Shown here: piece after piece, positions 57,658 through 64,000 of the stretch
Position numbering within the stretch: the first letter of the stretch is position 1
Layout of the letters: the number at the start of each line of letters is the position of its first letter
Made by a program: the position numbers and the translations under genes
Assembly: GCA_963930645.1 (NCBI GenBank)
Contig: OZ005654.1
Location: forward strand, 264,171,700-264,235,699
DNA: 64,000 bases
Direction of reading: 5' to 3'
From: Salticus scenicus
Taxonomy: Eukaryota; Arthropoda; Arachnida; Araneae; Salticidae
The notes under the pieces: generated by a model
What the model saw: only the letters and a program-made list of their open reading frames with translations
Told to the model about the DNA's origin: nothing
Database searches by the model: none

Positions 57658-60324
57658 AGAGGAATTATGACAAAAATTGGCACTTGTGTCTGAGTCAGAT
57701 TCTTCTATTGGAGTGAATGAAAATTTAGTGGGGTCATACTTGATTTTGTTTTCTTGGCAATATTTTCTAACGTCTCTATGGGATCTTAATCTTGTTCTTG
57801 TATTTTCGGGATAGTAGTATACGTCTGTTCTGGTTTTATCACTTCTTAAAACTTGTTTTCTTTCAAACTTTATGTTCTTTAATGATTGAGCAGGTTTTTC
57901 ATCATCTGAGGATTCCTCAGTGTCAGATAATTCAGACGGTACGCTGGACTCTATTTCAGGAGTTTCGTCAACAGCCTCTTCATCAGAATCATCGTCACTA
58001 TCCTTTGGAAATACATCTTGAATTGTGTAATGCTGGTTGATGGTGCCCAGCACTGCTCCACTTGCTTCTGTTTTGAACAAACGATCTTCTTTAAATGTGA
58101 CCTTTAAAGATTCTACTATTTTATTTTGCTCTGGGATCCAAATACGGTATCCTCTTGTATGGTGTGCATATCCAACTAGATAACCTTTCACAGCTTTTGG
58201 ATCCAGTTTCTGTCTTCTTTGTTTTGCCAGTCCTACATAAGCTACACATCCAAATGGTTTAAGATGTCTGATTGATGGTTTTCTTCCACCGTACAATTCG
58301 AATGGTGATTTTTCAAAATCTTTATGGCATAGTCTGTTCCAGGCATAATTGAAATGTGAAACGGCTTCTGGCCAAAAACAAAAGTCTAAACCACTTTCAT
58401 ATAATGATGTACGGGCTCCATTAATAACAGTTTGGTTATAACGTTCAATAGCACCATTTTGTTCTGGAGTGAACGTGTTTGTTAGTTCATGTTTAATGCC
58501 TTTTTCCTGACAAAATGTTGAAAATTCTTTGTTGACAAACTCTGTTCCATTATCTGAGCGGATAGCTATTAAAGGTTTACCTATAAATCTTTCTGCCCTT
58601 TTGATGTGATTAATTAAGGTTTCAGCTACTTCAGATTTTTGGACTATAGGATAAATGAATACTTTACGGGAATAATCGTCCATGATTGATAGAAAATATC
58701 GTTCTCCATGTTTGCCTCTTACTTGACATGGTCCCCAAACATCTGTATATAACAGTTCTAAGGGTCTCTTGGATCGAACAAAGTTTCTGTATTTAAATGA
58801 AGTGCGTTTAAATTTATTCAACCTGCAATCTTCACAAAAAAATTCTGTATGTCCCTTTAAGAATGGTAATCCCTTTGCACCCCTCTTATTACTTGTATGC
58901 GTCAAAGTTTGAGGATTTACATGAGCGCATCTCTTATGCCACAGGTTTAGAACTTCCTGTTCTTTTGAAGATGTTGTGGAGGCTTCAAAAGTTACATGTT
59001 GCTTTATAGATTTTGGGATTTTTGCTTGGACACGATAAACACCACTTTTTAATTTTGCTCTGAACATTATATTATCATTAGACGTAATTTTGACTTCGCC
59101 TCTTCCCCCAATAAACTGTAGACCTTCTTTGTCAAGTTGTGGCCCTGATATAAGGTTTCTCCTAAGCTTTGATGAATACATCACTCCCTTTAAAGTAAAA
59201 TTTCTTTGGCCAAAACGCAATTTAATGTCTCCTTTTCCTTCGATTGGCAAAGTGATGCCTTCCATGGCTACAGCCATTTCTTCATTTTGTTGAGGTTTAA
59301 ATGATGTGAAAAGTTCACGGTCTTTACTAAAATGATGAGACGCGGCAGAATCGAATACCCAATCTGATTCATTTGTTTGCTGAGCTAAACTGGCCTCAGT
59401 AATGTAGTAAGATGAATTTGAATCCCTACTACTATTACGGGTCTTAGAATTTGATCTAGATTGATATGAAGATTTTTTTCGACTCTGCCTACCTCTTGAT
59501 TGGAAGGATTTCTTAGGACTGAAATTCTGAGAAGGTAAGTTTTGGTTTTGAAAAGAGGGTTTAAAGTCAACATTTTTACTTCTATTGAGAGAAAAACAAT
59601 TTTGTCTAGCATGGCCATTCTTATGACAAAATGTACAAATTAATTTTTGTTTTAGAAGCTTATTTTTACCTGTATCATTTAGATGAGAAAACTGAGCAGA
59701 AATTTTAGCTTTACTTAATTCATTATCTTTATTTCTTAAATTTAGCCTAGTTTCCTCGGCTACCAAGCAAGTTACAATTTCATTGAATGTAAATTTATCA
59801 TCTTCCCATCTTAGTATGTTTTGAACGATACCGTCGAAATATGATTGGAGATAACGTAACAATTGATAAGATGCAAAAATTTCCGTCAGTCCCCCCTTAG
59901 AATTTTCTATTTGTTTAAATATCCTCATGACCCGGGACGCAAAGACATTTACACCCTCACCAGGCAATATTTTGCAATCACACAGCTCAGAAAATAAACT
60001 CATGTGCTGTGCACGAGTATCTGGAACAAAACTTTTGTTAATTAAATTCCATGCCTTTACGGGGTCATCCTCGTTTTCTACAATTTTCCTATACTCAGTT
60101 TCTATATTTAAGTATAAGACAGCCAAAGCAGCATTAGCTCTAGACTTAAATTTATTAACAGCAGAAGCATTGCTTCTGTCATCAGCCAAAACTGGGGCTG
60201 TTTCCGTACCAACAACTATGTCCCAGAGTCCCCGGTCAAGAAGAACAAATTTAATGTCACTCCTCCATTCCTCGAAATTAATCGCATTCAGTTTGGGAAT
60301 AGAATGTAAATTGTTGACAGCCAT
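57655..60324 (-). CDS. gag-pol: Copia polyprotein, gag, protease and integrase part
   Basis: The start at 60324 (Met-Ala-Val-Asn) is preferred over an in-frame ATG at 60360 because copia gags begin close to an Ile-Pro-Lys-Leu segment. Numbered from 60360: zinc knuckle C-X2-C-X4-H-X4-C at 242-255; aspartic protease Asp-Ser-Ala near 337 (Ala where Gly is usual); GAG-pre-integrase HHCC region about 475-512; integrase triad D540, D603, E639 (35 residues between the last two). A Ser/Asp/Glu-rich linker follows the integrase. It ends at a TGA at 57657-57655 with the downstream frame open. Products: capsid, protease and integrase. Confidence 0.93.
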   Translation of the reverse strand: MAVNNLHSIPKLNAINFEEWRSDIKFVLLDRGLWDIVVGTETAPVLADDRSNASAVNKFKSRANAALAVLYLNIETEYRKIVENEDDPVKAWNLINKSFVPDTRAQHMSLFSELCDCKILPGEGVNVFASRVMRIFKQIENSKGGLTEIFASYQLLRYLQSYFDGIVQNILRWEDDKFTFNEIVTCLVAEETRLNLRNKDNELSKAKISAQFSHLNDTGKNKLLKQKLICTFCHKNGHARQNCFSLNRSKNVDFKPSFQNQNLPSQNFSPKKSFQSRGRQSRKKSSYQSRSNSKTRNSSRDSNSSYYITEASLAQQTNESDWVFDSAASHHFSKDRELFTSFKPQQNEEMAVAMEGITLPIEGKGDIKLRFGQRNFTLKGVMYSSKLRRNLISGPQLDKEGLQFIGGRGEVKITSNDNIMFRAKLKSGVYRVQAKIPKSIKQHVTFEASTTSSKEQEVLNLWHKRCAHVNPQTLTHTSNKRGAKGLPFLKGHTEFFCEDCRLNKFKRTSFKYRNFVRSKRPLELLYTDVWGPCQVRGKHGERYFLSIMDDYSRKVFIYPIVQKSEVAETLINHIKRAERFIGKPLIAIRSDNGTEFVNKEFSTFCQEKGIKHELTNTFTPEQNGAIERYNQTVINGARTSLYESGLDFCFWPEAVSHFNYAWNRLCHKDFEKSPFELYGGRKPSIRHLKPFGCVAYVGLAKQRRQKLDPKAVKGYLVGYAHHTRGYRIWIPEQNKIVESLKVTFKEDRLFKTEASGAVLGTINQHYTIQDVFPKDSDDDSDEEAVDETPEIESSVPSELSDTEESSDDEKPAQSLKNIKFERKQVLRSDKTRTDVYYYPENTRTRLRSHRDVRKYCQENKIKYDPTKFSFTPIEESDSDTSANFCHNSS

Positions 60325-60803
60325 TTTTGAGTAAAAAAAAATTGTATAATTATGGTTCAAACAATTTAAAACATATAATATATCAAAAATATCACAATTT
60401 TTCTTATAAAAACCTTTGCCCCCCCGAATTAAACATTCGGTAAATTCATTTATTACTTGAAAATTTATTCAAATATATATATATATGAAATTTCAAAAAG
60501 TTTTTTTTTTTTTTTTTTTTTACTTTACTGAAAAAAAAAATTTTACAATATTCCCTCAACAATATGCAAAAAAATGGTCATCATTACTTAAATTAAACAA
60601 AACATTCAAGATTTTCATTTATTAACATTAAACAACTTTTACTCTAAATTCAAACAATTTCTTGTTTCAAAAATTATAAATGCAAAAAAAAATTTAACTT
60701 TCAATTTATTTTTCAAACAAAAATGAAAAACATTAATTTATGAAAGGGCCAGCATATTTACATGCTGAAAAAGGAAAAGCCCATAACCACTTTTTATTTC
60801 TCT
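60325..60803 (-). other. 5' leader of copia element
   Basis: Non-coding AT-rich leader between the 5' LTR and gag. It carries the primer-binding candidate at its LTR-proximal end and poly-A/T runs near 60500-60540. Confidence 0.6.
60779..60788 (-). other. Candidate primer binding site, half-tRNA-iMet type
   Basis: In element sense GGTTATGGGC lies 15 nt inside the 5' LTR. Ten bases complement the anticodon loop region of initiator methionine tRNA (gcccataacc), the internal site used by copia-type elements that prime with a tRNA half. The offset from the LTR is larger than usual. Confidence 0.5.
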
Positions 60804-61921
60804 TGTTAGCTGGTGTGAAGTAGATCCAAGGCTAAGTGAATTAGCAGAGGAGCCTACTCTAGACATAAACACCAGCTTAACAACATTTAAAGTTAATTAA
60901 ATGAATTTGATAAAATGGAAGCTAGAGTAAGTAAATATGCTGAAAGATAAATATGTAGAAGTTGTTAAATAAATGACCATAACAAATTTTTAATTTAATT
61001 TGTGTTTTAATTGAAACAATAAATTCAACAAAAAGTTTATATAAATATAACAATAAGTTTATATGAATAACAATAAGATAATTGAAGTAGACAAATATTT
61101 TTATGAACAAACATACCAAAGCAGATGCTGGATGACAAACAAGGTGAGTAAGAAGACAATATTTGACATATTTTTATTTCCCAATGTAGGTTGCAGAAAA
61201 AGACAATTAAGTTCCTTTTTCAAAGAGCTGGTGAAACTTATGTTGACGGCGTGACGTTCCACTTGTTATTGTCGCGATATTAACACCTATAACTTTCATT
61301 TAAATTTCGAACTCACAAAAAGGATTAACGTGAGTTATAACTAACTAAAAATGAAAAGATTTTGTTTGAATATAAAAAATAAACGCCACATATTACGGCG
61401 ATATCTTATGAAGCCGGCATCGGCGAAAAATGAACAGAGGCAAGGGCAAGAGCAACCGCAAAGGCAACCACGAACACCCACTACCATCGGCGTTCGCTAT
61501 TTATAGCTTCGCGGGAGAAACGAAGTGATCTTCCGGACGTACGTCGGGGCATGTGCCGACGCGGCGCGTGCGTAGACTTCGGCTATCGTTCTTAGAGATG
61601 TTTTATGCAAATTTTTGAAACTTGGCTCAGTCGGAACTTCCGGAAGGTTAGCGATTGTTTACGTTTCGCGTTTGAAAAATTCAAATGGATGATTTAAATT
61701 TGAAAGCTCTTTAATATAGCATTTCATTGAACGATATATTTATTTTCCTGGTAAGTAGAAAATATATTAAAAGGAAATTAGGATTTTTAATAAATGTTTA
61801 ATTTTTTTCAACTAACGTTTTTTTTTCTTTAAGCTTTATTTTTAAGAGTGATTAATTTTTAATATATTTAATTAGCATAACGATAAGAAAAAAACGGCAA
61901 ACTATAGGTTTACTATTAACA
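60804..61921 (-). repeat. 5' LTR of copia element
   Basis: 1118 bp, starting TGTTAG and ending TAACA in plus view; promoter-bearing copy for this minus-strand element. Confidence 0.95.
61497..61506 (-). promoter_or_regulatory. TATA box in the 5' LTR of copia
   Basis: In element sense CTATAAATAG, a near-ideal TATA box, sits in the GC-richer part of the LTR. Transcription would start some 25-30 bp further along, near 61470, and run through gag-pol. Confidence 0.65.
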
Positions 61922-61926
61922 CTCTT

Positions 61927-62220
61927 AACCGACACGACCACCACCTTCGCTGCTCTCTCTGAATCTGCCTAACGGAACTTTTTGGCAGCCGAATTTCGAA
62001 GCCGCGTGCCGTAATCAGCCAATCAGCTTCACCAACCTACCGGAAGTGACGCGCATCGCCACTTCCCGATAAAAGTTCTGGAATGTTCTTTCAGATTCTA
62101 GAAGGAATCCCCTAGCTGCCTCCCCTCTTTTCGAGCGGGAAAGAGGAAGAAACGATGAGGAAAAATGGCTGCCCGGTGAAAATGAAAAAAAACAGTGGCG
62201 CGTTTATTTAAAATGCGCAA
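61927..62220 (+). repeat. GC-richer promoter-like module, copy 2 (split by copia)
   Basis: It continues the module whose first bases lie at about 54090-54132 on the other side of the copia insertion. It has a CCAAT sequence (cagccaatcagc near 62017), heat-shock-like modules at 62076-62103, a pyrimidine run with a gggaaagag sequence, and aaaATGGCTG near 62164. It parallels 11430-11760 in order and wording. Confidence 0.45.
62076..62103 (+). promoter_or_regulatory. Heat-shock-element-like array
   Basis: TTC at 62076, GAA at 62081 and TTC at 62086 alternate every 5 bp, a perfect three-module heat shock element. TTC at 62096 and GAA at 62101 form a second pair. Confidence 0.55.
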
Positions 62221-63240
62221 AATCGCTGCATGAAAAATTTGAAGTTACATCCCGATATTATTAACGTATATGGATGGGGAATATCTCATTCTAAAGGTAA
62301 TGATTAATAGATTACTCCGGTATCGATGTCATTACCGAGATATCGACCAAAAGTATTTTATTTTTGAATCTAAAAAGGAAAGTAAAATGTTAAGAAATAG
62401 TTAAATTTGACTGTTTGTAACCTTGTTTAATTAAATTTTGAGCGATGTAGCGTTTTCTCTAAATACGAAATTATTTTAGTACACATTTTTACCGGAGTCA
62501 CGATGTTTTATGATCGATTGTTATCCATAATAATGTAAATTGTCTATTTTCTTTATTTTTTAACGATGTTTACGTTATGAAATTTTAAGAAAAATTGTTA
62601 CTATTAAAACGGCGTGTAACTGTTGGAAAGTATTCCATCTCCCAAATTTTCAACTCCATTACTTTGGTAGATAACTTTGGAGTCATACTTAATTGCTTAA
62701 GTTTTATTAAAAATATTGATCAACTTGATTGTTAAAAAGTTTATTCATTACTTATTAAAAGGTTTATCTTTATGAATTATATAAATGAAATAGTTAATAC
62801 CTCTTTCAAGGCGCGAAATTTCCGCTCGCCAGCTCGCCATTGGCGAGTGGAATTTTTACTGTGGCGAGTAAAAATTTGGTCTAGTTATAGATAGAATTCT
62901 TACACGATACGGTGACAGAAAACATTCTTTTTATAGATTTAAATATAGCAAAATCTTGTCATCTTATAACCTGATATTTAATTCCAGCCTGAGAAAGGAA
63001 AATTGCTTAGTGCATGCATGTTTTAATCTCTTCGGCAGTTTCGTTTCTCCCACTGTGATTTCTCCAAGCAGAGTGAGAATAGACGAACAGAGAACCTCTC
63101 TGCCCGTCGCCCACTATACGAGAAAAGAGAAATGTGAAAGTTTGCCTGTGCGATAATGTCGCATGAAAATGAACCCGAGCCCTTTTAAAGATACTGCCTA
63201 TGTATAGTTTGTTGAAAAATGATCAAAAAACAGTTCACAT
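62221..63240. other. No gene seen
   Basis: AT-rich DNA with a GC-rich palindrome CTCGCCATTGGCGAG near 62832. Short frames only. Confidence 0.45.
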
Positions 63241-63359
63241 TTTCTAGTTACTTTCCGAACACTATAGTGAGGAAAGTATTGTAATCATGTCAAAAATCCG
63301 AATTCGAGATTTTGATGTTTCTATACGTTTTGAGGTCCCCTGAGTCCGTTTTCACTATT

Positions 63360-63420
63360 TTTACGATGATGTATGTATGTGTGTGTGTATGTGTGTATGT
63401 GTGTATGTCTGTGGGTGAAC
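63360..63420 (+). repeat. (GTAT/GTGT)n microsatellite
   Basis: Run of tgtatgtgtgtgtg-type repeats leading directly into the 173-bp array. Confidence 0.8.
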
Positions 63421-64000
63421 ACGCTAGCGTCTAAACGCTTCGTTCGATTAACCTGAAAGTTGGTACGCATATTGTAAGTCACCATAGTACGAACCCTATA
63501 GATTTTGGTGAATCTAGCACTTATAGTTTTTTTACAGGGACACAAAGAAAAATTCTTTATCATTATGGCCTATGGGAGCAAAATCTTAAAAGTGCGATAG
63601 CATCTAAACACCTTGTTCAATTGAGCAAAAATTTTATACACATATTATAGATCACAAATACTCAATCTGTATAGATTTTGGAGAATCTAGCACTTATAGT
63701 TTTTTTACAGGGACACAAAGAAAAATTCTTTATCATTATACCTATGGGGCCAAATTTTTAAAAATGTGATAGTGTCTAAATGCCTTATTAATCCGAGCAA
63801 AAAAATTGTACACATATTATAGATCACAGTTGAACTAACTGTATAGATTTTGGTGAATCTAGCACTTACAGTTTTTTTACAGGGACACAAAGAAAAATTC
63901 TTTATCATTATGGCCTATGGGACTAAATTTTTAAAAGTACGATAGCATCTAAACGCCTTATTGAATTCAGCTGAAAATTTATATGAGTATTATAAATCAC
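63421..64000. repeat. Tandem array with ~173-bp period, continues past window
   Basis: The ctaaa of the phrase 'gatagcatctaaacgcc' recurs at 63431, 63604, 63776 and 63949 (spacings 173, 172, 173). Each unit also holds tgtatagattttgg and a long identical ttacagggacacaaagaaaa stretch. Similar period and microsatellite border are seen in the array at 14.0-14.9 kb. Antisense frames here are by-products. Confidence 0.85.

Larger units (their letters stand above)
54128..61926 (-). mobile_element. Complete Ty1/copia element with CTCTT target duplication
   Basis: LTRs at 54133-55249 and 60804-61921 flank a single gag-pol reading frame on the minus strand with integrase before reverse transcriptase, the copia order. 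The insertion (54133-61921, 7789 bp) is bordered by CTCTT at 54128-54132 and 61922-61926. I counted about six substitutions and one 1-bp indel between the 1.1-kb LTRs, so insertion is recent. The polyprotein is intact except for one TGA. Confidence 0.95.

Noticed and set aside
63321..63908. Antisense frames with a repeated Met-Ile-Lys-Asn-Phe-Ser-Leu-Cys start
   Set aside because: They come from the 173-bp tandem units and carry no domain.

Overview
The window is AT-rich nuclear DNA of an animal, most likely an arthropod (perhaps a chelicerate; this is a guess from composition and transposon mix). There is no operon structure. Gene density is low, introns are long with GT-AG borders, and most recognisable coding sequence belongs to transposable elements. 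One host gene is visible: five plus-strand exons between 22.4 and 52.4 kb whose phases fit together and whose product resembles RPAP1 (RNA polymerase II-associated protein 1). Its 22.4-kb intron has been heavily invaded.

Layout. 1-4.6 kb: 3' part of a Ty3/gypsy element (gypsy-1, plus strand) with gag and pol in different frames. 4.6-13.7 kb: mostly unassigned DNA with a tRNA-derived SINE, an 81-bp minisatellite and a GC-richer module carrying heat-shock-element-like arrays. 13.74-15.05 kb: a terminal-inverted-repeat element filled with about 174-bp tandem units. 18.7-19.6 kb: a decayed Penelope-like reverse transcriptase. 22.5-25.2 kb: RPAP1-like exons 1-3. 26.1-35.2 kb: a complete gypsy element (gypsy-2, minus strand) with paired LTRs and a GTAAG target duplication. 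35.6-36.4 kb: a 150-bp inverted repeat. 38.4-45.0 kb: a Penelope-like nest (1-kb tandem units, GIY-YIG endonuclease fragments in both orientations, an RT fragment) into which another repeat and then a piggyBac transposon have inserted. 47.57 kb: exon 4. 47.9-50.4 kb: a non-autonomous Helitron. 52.2 kb: exon 5. 54.1-61.9 kb: a complete copia element (minus strand) with 1.1-kb LTRs and a CTCTT target duplication, inserted into a second copy of the heat-shock-like module. 63.2 kb to the end: a 173-bp tandem array running off the window.

The most striking signal is translational recoding. Gypsy-1 has a slippery heptamer TTTAAAC directly before the gag stop, a 7-nt spacer and a two-stem pseudoknot leading into pol in the -1 frame. 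Gypsy-2 has gag and pol in one frame separated by a single TGA followed by CTAG, the strongest known readthrough context. The copia polyprotein is also interrupted once, between integrase and reverse transcriptase, by TGA followed by CTAG; the two elements share the nonamer TGACTAGAA at the stop. Thus three LTR retrotransposons in 64 kb show two kinds of apparent recoding signal. All of this is read from sequence; no searches or folding programs were run.
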